A program made the position numbers and the translations under genes. A stretch of 8,171 nt of DNA, taken from Verrucomicrobiota bacterium. GTDB lineage: Bacteria; Verrucomicrobiota; Verrucomicrobiia; Opitutales; Opitutaceae. The stretch lies in NCBI GenBank assembly GCA_030832235.1, contig JAURJO010000050.1, forward strand, positions 1 to 8,171, written 5' to 3'. The notes under the pieces were generated by a model. That model searched no databases and was not told the origin of the DNA. It saw nothing but the letters and a program-made list of their open reading frames with translations. Of this stretch, positions 1 to 6,629 are shown in pieces (the first letter of the stretch is position 1; every line of letters starts with the position of its first letter).

Positions 1-1649
1 AGGCCGCGCTGGCGTATCATTCCGCCCCAGCGCGCGTGCAGGATGAGGGCGTTCCAAATCACGATCAGCAGGGCTCCGTTCTCCTTGGGGTCCCAGCCCC
101 AGAAACGTCCCCACGATTGGTCGGCCCAGATTCCTCCGAGGATGGTTCCGACGAAGCTGAAGAGCGTGGCAAAGCAGATGATGCCGTAGACCATCCGGGC
201 CAGGGAGTCCGCGGTGGCGGCGTCCAGGCTCCGGGTAAGCACGCCGCGGAAGATGTAGATGATCGCGAGGAAGCCGGCGAGGAATGTCGCGGAGTAGCCG
301 GCGGTGATCACGACGACGTGGGTCGCGAGCCAGAAGTTCGAGTCGAGCACGGCACGCATCATCTCAAGCGTGTCTCCGCTCAGGGAAAGGTGGTGCGCGA
401 TCAAAAGGGTGGTGAAACCGATCGCTCCCGCCGCCACGCTGGCCACGGCGTTGCGGTAGATGGCCTCGAGGAGGAGGCAGAGCCCGACTGATCCCCAGCC
501 GACGAAGAGGGCGGAGGAGTACAGATTTGTCACCGGCGGACGGCCCTCGAGCCACATGCGGGTGCCGATGCCCGCGGTCGTGACGATCCACGCCACCGTC
601 ATGATCCAGAACGCGGAACGAGCCAGCGGCACGGGCCAGGCGAGCCAGGAGAAGATCGCGAGGAAGAAGGCCAGCGCGTAGAGCACGGTGCTCGCGTAGA
701 ACGGCTGCGCCGCGTTGAAGCGCGTCTCCACATCGCCCTTGGCGAACTGCGGCGCGAAGCGCTTGGCGAGATCGGTGCGGAATAGTCCGGCGAGCTTGTT
801 GAACTCCTCGGCCTTCTCGTTGCGCCAGGCATGCGCGAAGCCCGCGTAAGCCAGCGCCGCGGCGTTGACGGATCCCGTGCGGAAAGTTTCGAGGAGCGCC
901 GCTCCCGCCGAGCGCCAAGCGGTGCGGTCGGGGTTGTCGGCCGCGGGCGGAACGACGTGAAACGTCGTCGACTCCGCCATGATCACGAATTTCTCACCGA
1001 TTTCGGTCATCGCCTTGGCGGCGGCCTCGTCGTGCGGCTGGCCGGCCTGCCGCGCGCGCACGGCATCCACGCCCGCCTTCACGTTGTCCTGCAGCTTGAG
1101 CAGGTCGCCAAGAAAGTCGGAGCTTTCCGGCGACACAAACGCGTGGCGCAGGCGCTGGTAATGCACCAGGTTGCCGTAGAGTTGGATCACGGCGCGCTGG
1201 AAAGGGGTGCGCACGGCGGACTCCACCTGGTCGGCGAGGCGCGTCTGGCGCTGCAACTCCGCGATCTTCGGCTGGAGTTGCTTCAGCGAGAAACGCTTCT
1301 CGCCCTGGCCGTCCGTGGCGCGGAGCTCGAAGATCGCGAGCACGTCGGGGTTCACGATCTCGAAGTGCGGGTAAGCGTCGGCGAGATTCGGCCGGAACGC
1401 GACGTCGAGCAGCCATTCCGAAGGCTGGAGGCGACGGCCGTCGGGCGTGGTCACGGTCTGGCGGCCCTGCAATTGGAGAAGGGAGCTGCGGGCAACGGTG
1501 TCGAGCGGCTTCAGTCGCCCGTTCACTAGGACCGGCAGGCGGCCGAACGCGTTGATGTCAAAGGCCCCCGGATTGGCCGGCGGACGCAGCGTGGAGGCCA
1601 CGTACGCGACGGCGAGCAGGAGGGCGGCGATGGGCAGGAAGCGTTTCAT
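1..1649 (-). CDS. ccsA: Cytochrome c biogenesis protein CcsA/ResC with large N-terminal extension (3' end cut by window edge)
   Basis: Integral membrane subunit of the System II (Ccs) cytochrome c maturation machinery, which with ResB exports haem and ligates it to apocytochromes c. Reading the minus strand from the ATG at 1649 gives 549 codons with no stop before the edge. Residues about 4-20 form a hydrophobic signal anchor. About 290 mostly soluble residues follow, and membrane segments start near residue 319. The haem-handling WWD signature lies at residues 513-524 (WGRFWGWDPKEN). Candidate haem-ligand histidines are H419/H420 (IAHHLS) and H444 (LATHVV). Classic CcsA/ResC proteins are about 300-400 residues, so the N-terminal region is an extension; similar long forms are known in other phyla. 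The ATG overlaps the resB stop by 4 nt (ATGA), and no clear Shine-Dalgarno is visible, which fits translational coupling. The WWD signature makes the family call secure. The extension's role is unknown. Confidence 0.93.
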   Translation of the reverse strand, partial: MKRFLPIAALLLAVAYVASTLRPPANPGAFDINAFGRLPVLVNGRLKPLDTVARSSLLQLQGRQTVTTPDGRRLQPSEWLLDVAFRPNLADAYPHFEIVNPDVLAIFELRATDGQGEKRFSLKQLQPKIAELQRQTRLADQVESAVRTPFQRAVIQLYGNLVHYQRLRHAFVSPESSDFLGDLLKLQDNVKAGVDAVRARQAGQPHDEAAAKAMTEIGEKFVIMAESTTFHVVPPAADNPDRTAWRSAGAALLETFRTGSVNAAALAYAGFAHAWRNEKAEEFNKLAGLFRTDLAKRFAPQFAKGDVETRFNAAQPFYASTVLYALAFFLAIFSWLAWPVPLARSAFWIMTVAWIVTTAGIGTRMWLEGRPPVTNLYSSALFVGWGSVGLCLLLEAIYRNAVASVAAGAIGFTTLLIAHHLSLSGDTLEMMRAVLDSNFWLATHVVVITAGYSATFLAGFLAIIYIFRGVLTRSLDAATADSLARMVYGIICFATLFSFVGTILGGIWADQSWGRFWGWDPKENGALLIVIWNALILHARWGGMIRQRG

Positions 1650-2836
1650 GCGGCTTGGGGCTGGCGGGCGCGCTTGGCGATGAAGCCGGAAAGGTGGATC
1701 CAGAATTGCCAGATCAGGCCCAGCGTCATGACGGAACAGGCGATGTAGGGGATCAACCAGCTGGGATTTCGAACAACTTGGAGAACGGTCACCTTGTCGT
1801 TACCCGGTTCGAAGCTCGCCTGGTAAAAGGTGAAGCCGTCGTAGCGCAGAGGGTTGTTCATGTAGACCAGCACCTCCCGGTCCTCCTTGCCGGCCGGCGT
1901 CTCGAGCCGGATGCGGCTGGAAAAATTCTTCGGGATCTCGGTGCCCGAGTACTTGTCGTGGCTGAACTTCTGCAGGGTGAGCGTGAACGGCTTGTATGAC
2001 CGCTTGAAACGCATGCCGATCACGTAGTTGCGTCCGGCGTGCTGAAAAGCCTGGGGCGCGCGCATGATCGGGGCGGAATTGGGCGTGCCGGCGATCGTGG
2101 TGACGAGCCAGGTGCCGATGGGACCCGCTTCACCCGCGACCTCGATCCAGGCCGCCGGGATGTTCCGTTCGTCCTGCTTGTAGGTGAGGGGTTGGGGTGC
2201 GGCCGTCACCGTGATGCCGATACCCTGCGTCGCCTGTGGCGCGCCCGCCGCCGCTCCTGATTTCATCTGCAGGGCCGAGTTGGCGTAGTAGTCCTTCACC
2301 AGCAGGCGGAAGGGCAGGCGCGGGTGCTGGAGCGAGGCGCCGGAACGGAGCAGCGACTCCGGGATCGCCACCACCTCGTCGCTTTTCGGGTCGGTCGTGT
2401 CGATGACCACCAGCTCGTTGTCGCGGAAGCTCTCGGAGTAACTCCGCGGCACGCCCTGCTCGAGGCGCATGCTGAAATCCTCCTGGAGCAGGCCGGTGAA
2501 CAGCTCGCCGAGCAGCAGTAGGATCAGGCCGGCGTGGGTCATCTGGATGCCGGCCTTCCGCCAAGTGAGGCTGAAACGGTACACGTGTGCCGCGATCAGA
2601 TTCACGAGGAGAAAGCCGCCGACGAGGTAGCCGCCGGGAAAGACGGGCACCGGGATCCCCTTCACGTCCCACAACACGAAGAACGAGCGGAAATACTTCT
2701 CCTGCACCGCCCAGATGCCGAGGTTCACCTGGTCGAGCGTGGCCACAAAGACGAGTACCAGGCTCAGGACCAACAGAACGACGGTGAGCTTGAGCGAGAC
2801 AAAGAAGTCCCGGAACTGGCGGGTGAGGTCGTTCAT
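1646..2836 (-). CDS. resB: Cytochrome c biogenesis protein ResB (Ccs1 family)
   Basis: Membrane partner of CcsA in System II cytochrome c maturation; the pair forms the haem exporter and synthetase. The 396-residue product has hydrophobic segments near residues 15-33, 65-86, 97-115 and 359-380. Between the third and fourth lies a large extracytoplasmic domain of about 240 residues, the expected ResB topology. The late motif NNPLRYDGFTFYQ (327-339) matches the conserved NHPLRYxGxxFYQ region of the family. H84 and H101, in or next to the second and third segments, are possible haem ligands. The ATG at 2836 overlaps the upstream lipoprotein stop by 4 nt, and its own stop overlaps the ccsA start by 4 nt, so it sits mid-operon. 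No Shine-Dalgarno is obvious before the start. No truncation or frameshift is seen. Confidence 0.92.
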   Translation of the reverse strand: MNDLTRQFRDFFVSLKLTVVLLVLSLVLVFVATLDQVNLGIWAVQEKYFRSFFVLWDVKGIPVPVFPGGYLVGGFLLVNLIAAHVYRFSLTWRKAGIQMTHAGLILLLLGELFTGLLQEDFSMRLEQGVPRSYSESFRDNELVVIDTTDPKSDEVVAIPESLLRSGASLQHPRLPFRLLVKDYYANSALQMKSGAAAGAPQATQGIGITVTAAPQPLTYKQDERNIPAAWIEVAGEAGPIGTWLVTTIAGTPNSAPIMRAPQAFQHAGRNYVIGMRFKRSYKPFTLTLQKFSHDKYSGTEIPKNFSSRIRLETPAGKEDREVLVYMNNPLRYDGFTFYQASFEPGNDKVTVLQVVRNPSWLIPYIACSVMTLGLIWQFWIHLSGFIAKRARQPQAA

Positions 2837-3477
2837 TTCGCGGGCGCGGCTGGCTTGATCGTGTCGAGCAACGCGAGGAAGGCCTTCTTCTCCCGGGCGA
2901 CGAGGGCGTCGGGCCCGGAGAGCTTGAAGAACCAGGTGGCTCCTTGATGCGGCACCATGGCGCCGAGGATGCGCTGGGCGGTGGTTCCCGTGCCTACGAT
3001 GTCGACCACCGTCATGTGCAGCCCGTTTCGGTCAAGGTGCTGGGTCTCCCGGTCAAACTCCGCTTGGCCGACGGCGGGTAGGCCGATCTGGCCGCGCCAG
3101 CGGTTCAGGTTTGCCAAGTCTCCCCCCACGTCGCCGGGAAAGGCCGTGATCGCCATGTCGGCTTCGCCGCCATCGCCCTTCACCGCGTAGCTTCCCTTGC
3201 GCATCGAGCCGGCTGCTTTCGCGGTCCAACCTGGCGGCGCGGTCCAGACCAAGGCGTTGCCAGAGGCGGTGGCCACCGGGGTGTTGGCCATCGAGGCTCC
3301 GGTAGTTCCTGAAGTCGCTGGAGCGGGCGCCGGTGCGGCGGCGGGGGTTGCCGCCGGCGACGGCGAGGCGGGGACCGGTTCCTTGGCCACGCGGTAGGTG
3401 GTAATTTCCTCTTTTTGGCATCCGGTGGCGGCGACGAGCAGCGTCAGGCCGGTGGCGAGGGCGGGGAGCGCTTTCAT
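2833..3477 (-). CDS. Predicted lipoprotein of unknown function, first gene of the ResB/CcsA operon
   Basis: I do not recognise a named family. The 214-residue product starts with a lipoprotein-like signal peptide: MK, a hydrophobic stretch to residue 17, then ATGC with the candidate lipidated cysteine at position 20. A Pro/Ala/Thr-rich low-complexity linker runs from about 34 to 72. A compact domain follows (about 75-208), opening with WTAPPGW (78-84) and containing GGDLANLNRWRGQIGLP (118-134). The product should be anchored in a membrane and exposed in the periplasm. A longer reading from an ATG at 3645 is open, but it would bury the signal peptide and overlap the divergent pxp gene, so 3477 is preferred. 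No strong Shine-Dalgarno is seen. The stop overlaps resB by 4 nt, tying it to cytochrome c maturation. A role in haem, copper or redox delivery is possible, but no CxxC or haem-binding CxxCH motif is visible. The role is unproven. Confidence 0.82.
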   Translation of the reverse strand: MKALPALATGLTLLVAATGCQKEEITTYRVAKEPVPASPSPAATPAAAPAPAPATSGTTGASMANTPVATASGNALVWTAPPGWTAKAAGSMRKGSYAVKGDGGEADMAITAFPGDVGGDLANLNRWRGQIGLPAVGQAEFDRETQHLDRNGLHMTVVDIVGTGTTAQRILGAMVPHQGATWFFKLSGPDALVAREKKAFLALLDTIKPAAPAK

Positions 3478-3610
3478 GAGCGGAAAGAAGTCGTAGCGGG
3501 GTCGTGAAAACTCAAACCAATCCCTCCGGAATTCCCCCGGGGTTTTCCAGCATTCACGACTCGGAGATTTTTCCTTTGCGGGTATCCCGGCCCGCGCCGG
3601 AGATGGCGTC
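3478..3610. promoter_or_regulatory. Divergent intergenic control region with inverted repeats
   Basis: This is the only non-coding gap of note and must carry the start signals of both operons. It contains an 8-bp inverted repeat, GTCGTGAA at 3501-3508 and TTCACGAC at 3553-3560, separated by 44 nt. A second 6-bp pair (GAAAAC at 3506-3511, GTTTTC at 3542-3547) is nested with it. Short perfect palindromes lie between the arms (GGAATTCC near 3528-3535, CCCCGGGG near 3535-3542). On the minus strand a weak sigma70-like pair, TTGGTT (3520-3515) and CTACGA (3496-3491) with an 18-nt spacer, would place the transcript start very close to the lipoprotein ATG. No convincing promoter was found for the plus-strand operon. 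The repeats could be an operator, but chance is not excluded. Confidence 0.4.
3598..3603 (+). promoter_or_regulatory. Ribosome binding site of the PxpB-PxpC fusion gene
   Basis: CGGAGA contains a GGAG core (3599-3602) that ends 8 nt before the ATG at 3611. This supports that start. The product also begins directly with the usual PxpB opening (QPLGDCAF), so no upstream extension is needed. Confidence 0.6.
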
Positions 3611-5230
3611 ATGGTTGTCCAGCCTCTCGGCGACTGCGCATTCACGGTCTCGTGGGGGGAAATGGCATCGGCGGCCTCCGGGCGTGCCGCATTGGTGGCG
3701 GCGGAGCGGCTCCGGCGCGCCCCTTTTTCCGGCCAGACCGACGTCGTGGCCGCGTATTCAAGCCTCGCGCTGTACTTCCGCTGTGACGCCGTGCCGTCTC
3801 AAGTGGAAGTGGAGCAGCGGCTTTCGGCCGAGCGCTCCGCTCCGGAAAAACCCGACGCCCTGGAACCCACCCCGATGGTGGAGATTCCCGTGGTGTACGG
3901 CGGGGAATCGGGTCCCGATCTCCGGGAGGTGTGCGCGCACACCGGCCTGTCGGAGATCGAGGTGATCCGGCGCCACAGCGAAGGTGAATACCACGTTCAG
4001 GCCATAGGCTTTCTCCCGGGCTTTCCCTATCTGGCGGGCCTGCCTCCGGAGCTGGCGTGTCCGCGGCGGCCTTCCCCGCGGAGTCTCGTGCCGGCGGGTT
4101 CCGTGGGAATCGGTGGCGCGCAGACCGGCGTCTATCCCTGTGCTTCGCCGGGCGGATGGAACCTGATCGGGCGCACCCCACTGGGACTCTTCGATCCGTC
4201 GATTCAGCAGCCGGCTTTGCTTAAGGCGGGCGATCGCGTCCGCTTCGTGCCGGTTTCGCGGGCGGGCTTACAGAAGGCACCGGAGGGGAATGATTCCCCA
4301 AGCGGAAATCCCGGCATCCGAATCCTTCGTCCGGGGATGCTGTGCTCGGTGCAGGATCTTGGGCGGGTCGGGTGGCGTTCGATCGGAGTGGGGACAGGGG
4401 GATCGACCGATGAAATGGCGGCGCGAATCGCGAACCTGCTGGTGGGAAACCCGGAAAATGCAGCCGGTCTGGAGTTCGCGCTGGCCGGGCCGGAATTGCG
4501 ATTCGAGCACGACGTCTGGATCGCGATCGGCGGCGGCGAATTCGCGGGGCTTGCGAGTTGGACTCCTCATCGGGTGACGGCGGGCACCACGCTGCGGATC
4601 GGCGAGGTGCTGAAGGGATGCCGCGGATTTCTCGCGGTGAGCGGGGGCATTGATGTGCCGAACACACTCGGGGGCCGTGGTGCCCACCTGCGGGCGGGTT
4701 TCGGTGGTGGCTTCGGCCGCGCGCTCCGGGCCGGAGATGCGTTGCCGGTGGGTCCCCATGATGGCGGAGCGCCGCGCGGACGCTGGCGCATTGATCCGCG
4801 GCTGCTGCCGCGCTACTCGGCCGACGCGGAGGTGCGATTGATTCCGCGAAACGGGTTCGCGCCTGACGGCGGGAAGACGGACTGGTTCAAAGTTTCCCCC
4901 AAGTCGGATCGGATGGGGTTGCGGTTGGAGGAGCCGCTTCCACCGGGGGAAGCGGCCGCCAACTTGGCCTCGGCTCCCGTTGCGCCCGGCGTCGTGCAGG
5001 TCCCGCCGGACGGTCGCCCGATCGTCCTCCTGGCTGATGCGCAGACGATCGGCGGTTACCCGCAGCTTGGCCAAGTCGCGACTGTCGACTTGCCCGTGGT
5101 GGCCCAGTTGCGGCCGGGGGAGCGGATGCGGTTTCGAATGATCACGCTTGCGGAGGCGCGCGAACGGCTGGCCGCCCGGGAGCGCGGGCTCGCCCTACTG
5201 CGAGAGGGACTCAAGGAGAGAAGGGCGTGA
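3611..5230 (+). CDS. pxpBC: 5-oxoprolinase subunits B and C fused in one protein (PxpB-PxpC)
   Basis: Subunits B and C of the ATP-dependent prokaryotic 5-oxoprolinase, which with PxpA converts cytosolic 5-oxoproline to L-glutamate. The 539-residue product has a PxpB (KipI/AHS1) domain at about 1-216 with FLPGFPYLAGLP (134-145), PRRPSPRSLVPAGSV (151-165) and SPGGWNLIGRTP (179-190). A short Pro/Gly/Asn-rich linker (about 218-234) leads to a PxpC (KipA/AHS2) domain from about 235 to the end. That domain has GMLCSVQDLGR (242-252), a GST-D motif (264-267) where many members have GAMD, and DAQTIGGYP (476-484). Both halves look complete. In E. coli and Bacillus these are separate genes; fused forms occur elsewhere and are often labelled urea amidolyase-like or allophanate hydrolase. 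The pxpA and pcp neighbours and the lack of biotin carboxylase or amidase domains favour 5-oxoprolinase. Its end overlaps the pxpA GTG start by 4 nt. Confidence 0.93.
   Translation: MVVQPLGDCAFTVSWGEMASAASGRAALVAAERLRRAPFSGQTDVVAAYSSLALYFRCDAVPSQVEVEQRLSAERSAPEKPDALEPTPMVEIPVVYGGESGPDLREVCAHTGLSEIEVIRRHSEGEYHVQAIGFLPGFPYLAGLPPELACPRRPSPRSLVPAGSVGIGGAQTGVYPCASPGGWNLIGRTPLGLFDPSIQQPALLKAGDRVRFVPVSRAGLQKAPEGNDSPSGNPGIRILRPGMLCSVQDLGRVGWRSIGVGTGGSTDEMAARIANLLVGNPENAAGLEFALAGPELRFEHDVWIAIGGGEFAGLASWTPHRVTAGTTLRIGEVLKGCRGFLAVSGGIDVPNTLGGRGAHLRAGFGGGFGRALRAGDALPVGPHDGGAPRGRWRIDPRLLPRYSADAEVRLIPRNGFAPDGGKTDWFKVSPKSDRMGLRLEEPLPPGEAAANLASAPVAPGVVQVPPDGRPIVLLADAQTIGGYPQLGQVATVDLPVVAQLRPGERMRFRMITLAEARERLAARERGLALLREGLKERRA
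5213..5218 (+). promoter_or_regulatory. Strong Shine-Dalgarno that sets the GTG start of pxpA
   Basis: A perfect AAGGAG lies inside the end of the upstream fusion gene, with 8 nt to the GTG at 5227. It decides the start of pxpA, because the coding sequence then opens with the family's conserved N-terminus (IDLNCDLGEG) right after the initiator residue. It is the best ribosome binding site in the window. Confidence 0.75.
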
Positions 5231-5970
5231 CGATCGACCTCAACTGCGACCTCGGCGAAGGGACCGGCTCGGATGATGAGCTGATGCCGCTGGTCACCTC
5301 GGCCAATATCGCTTGCGGCGCATATGCGGGTGATGAGGCGACGATGCGCGCGACCGTGCGGCTCGCGCGCCGTCACCGGGTTGCCATCGGTGCGCATCCG
5401 GGGTTTGCCGACCGCGCGAACTTCGGTCGCCGTGAGCAAACCCTGAACCCGGCAGACGCCCGCGACCTCGTGCGCGACCAGGTGGCAGCGCTTCGGCGGA
5501 TCGCGATCGAGGAAGGCGCCGCAATCGGACACGTGAAGCTGCATGGGGCCTTTTACAATCAGACCGCGCGCGACGCAGATCTCGCTCTGGCGGTCCATGA
5601 GGCGGTGATCGAGGCAGGCGTGCCGGCGCTCATGGTCCCGGCTTCCAGCGTGCAGGAGCGGGTCTCGCGGGCGCGGGGCGGATTGCGCGTGGTGGCGGAG
5701 GTCTTCGCGGATCGCGCCTATCGGGCGGATGGCTCCCTGACGCCGCGCACGCTGCCCGGCGCAGTGATCGCCGATGAAGCGGTGGCGGTCGCGCAAGTCA
5801 CCCGTCTCGTTCGCGAAGGGAAAGTGCGCGCGATTACGGGTGCGGATATCTCGCTCCGTGGCGATACGGTGTGCCTGCACGGTGACGGGATCCTGGCGGT
5901 CGCCTTTGCGCGCCGGTTACGGGAGGCCTTGGCCGGGATGGGGGTCGAGGTGAAGGCGTTCTCGTCATGA
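5227..5970 (+). CDS. pxpA: 5-oxoprolinase subunit A (LamB/YcsF family)
   Basis: Subunit A of the PxpABC 5-oxoprolinase. The 247-residue product covers the whole family, slightly shorter than the usual 250-255 because of a short loop after residue 12. Visible motifs are DLNCDLGEG (4-12), TSANIACG (24-31), GAHPGF (55-60), FGRR (66-69), HVKLHGAFYN (102-111), EVFADRAY (158-165), PGAVI (177-181) and CLHGDG (216-221). Two positions depart from the pattern I know: the HAGD motif reads YAGD (Tyr33), and HVKPHGALYN has Leu105 for Pro and Phe109 for Leu. Other acidic and histidine motifs are kept, so it is probably functional, but Tyr33 deserves a look. Translation starts at GTG, overlapping the upstream stop (GTGA) and preceded by a strong AAGGAG. 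Its stop overlaps the next ATG (ATGA). The pcp gene in the same operon supplies a source of 5-oxoproline. Confidence 0.95.
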   Translation: MTIDLNCDLGEGTGSDDELMPLVTSANIACGAYAGDEATMRATVRLARRHRVAIGAHPGFADRANFGRREQTLNPADARDLVRDQVAALRRIAIEEGAAIGHVKLHGAFYNQTARDADLALAVHEAVIEAGVPALMVPASSVQERVSRARGGLRVVAEVFADRAYRADGSLTPRTLPGAVIADEAVAVAQVTRLVREGKVRAITGADISLRGDTVCLHGDGILAVAFARRLREALAGMGVEVKAFSS

Positions 5971-6629
5971 TCAAGTTGATCGGAATCCTGATGGTCGCAG
6001 TCGGTTTCGAGCTCCGGCTAAATCCGCTGCTGGTGGTTGTGGCGGCGGGTTTGGCCACGGGTTTGGCCGCGGGGTTTTCGCCGGAGGAAGTGCTCGCGTT
6101 GCTTGGCACCTCCTTTGTCGACAACCGCTTCATGACCCTGCCGGTCCTGCTCATGCTTCCCGTGGTGGGCTTGTTGGAACGCCACGGTTTGCAGGAGCGG
6201 GTGGCGACGCTCATCCGGCGCAGCACCGAGGCGACCGCGGGGCGGGTGTTGCTGGCGTACCATGCACTCCGCGCCGGGGCCAGTACGGTGGCGGTGAACA
6301 TCGGCAACCATGCCTCGATGGTGCGTCCCGTCGTTGCTCCGATGGCGGAGGGCGCCGCGGCGCGGGCTGGATCTCCTTCGCCGGATAAGGCGGCAGGAAT
6401 CCGCGCCCACGCCGCCGCGTCCGAGAATCTGGGAAATTTCTTCGCCGACGACATCTTCGTCGCGGTAGGTCCGGTGCTGCTGATCAAGGGCGTGCTGGAC
6501 GCGGCCGGGGTTCCCGCCGACGTGACGGCGATCGCATGGTGGGGGGCGCCGACGGCGCTGTGGGTGCTGGCGGTTGGTTGGTGGCGTTACCGCGCGCTGG
6601 ATCGACGCCTTTCCGGCGGTGGATCATGA
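5967..6629 (+). CDS. DUF969 family membrane protein, candidate half of a 5-oxoproline or pyroglutamyl-peptide transporter
   Basis: A 220-residue integral membrane protein of the uncharacterised DUF969 family. Hydrophobic segments lie near 3-14, 20-36, 57-70, 163-178 and 188-206, with a less hydrophobic stretch (94-126) that may re-enter the membrane. Family-type motifs are DNRFMTLPVLLMLPVVGLLE (52-71), NIGNHASMVRPVVAPMAE (111-128) and SENLGNFFADDIF (152-164). The product has no signal peptidase site and no ATP-binding motif, so it is not an ABC component. The ATG overlaps the pxpA stop by 4 nt, and its stop overlaps the DUF979 ATG by 4 nt, which suggests equal production of the two membrane proteins. 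DUF969 and DUF979 usually occur as a pair. Inference: together they form a secondary transporter feeding the Pcp/PxpABC pathway. The family call is firm; the function is not established. Confidence 0.88.
   Translation: MIKLIGILMVAVGFELRLNPLLVVVAAGLATGLAAGFSPEEVLALLGTSFVDNRFMTLPVLLMLPVVGLLERHGLQERVATLIRRSTEATAGRVLLAYHALRAGASTVAVNIGNHASMVRPVVAPMAEGAAARAGSPSPDKAAGIRAHAAASENLGNFFADDIFVAVGPVLLIKGVLDAAGVPADVTAIAWWGAPTALWVLAVGWWRYRALDRRLSGGGS

Noticed and set aside
831..1529. Long plus-strand open frame opposite ccsA
   Set aside because: It is the antisense shadow of a gene with an intact WWD motif. Its Arg/His/Val-rich composition is typical of GC-rich antisense frames.
3528..3542. GGAATTCC and CCCCGGGG palindromes as a transcription terminator
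   Set aside because: The stems are too short, there is no following T-run, and the site lies between divergent starts where no terminator is expected.
3478..3645. Extended N-terminus of the lipoprotein from the ATG at 3645
   Set aside because: It adds 56 Pro/Arg-rich residues before a clear signal peptide with a lipobox, and it overlaps the divergent PxpB-PxpC start.
4268..5074. Long minus-strand open frame opposite the PxpC domain
   Set aside because: It is rich in Arg and Pro with no recognisable motif, while the plus strand carries complete family motifs.
3611..5230. Urea amidolyase or allophanate hydrolase function
   Set aside because: No biotin carboxylase, biotin carrier or amidase domain is present, and the neighbours are pxpA and pcp.
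5056..5880. Minus-strand open frame opposite pxpA
   Set aside because: It is an antisense shadow. The pxpA frame has a strong Shine-Dalgarno and all family blocks.
6536..6625. Extended N-terminus of DUF979 from the ATG at 6536
   Set aside because: It overlaps the end of DUF969 by about 90 nt and adds a non-family head. The ATGA at 6626 matches the other junctions.
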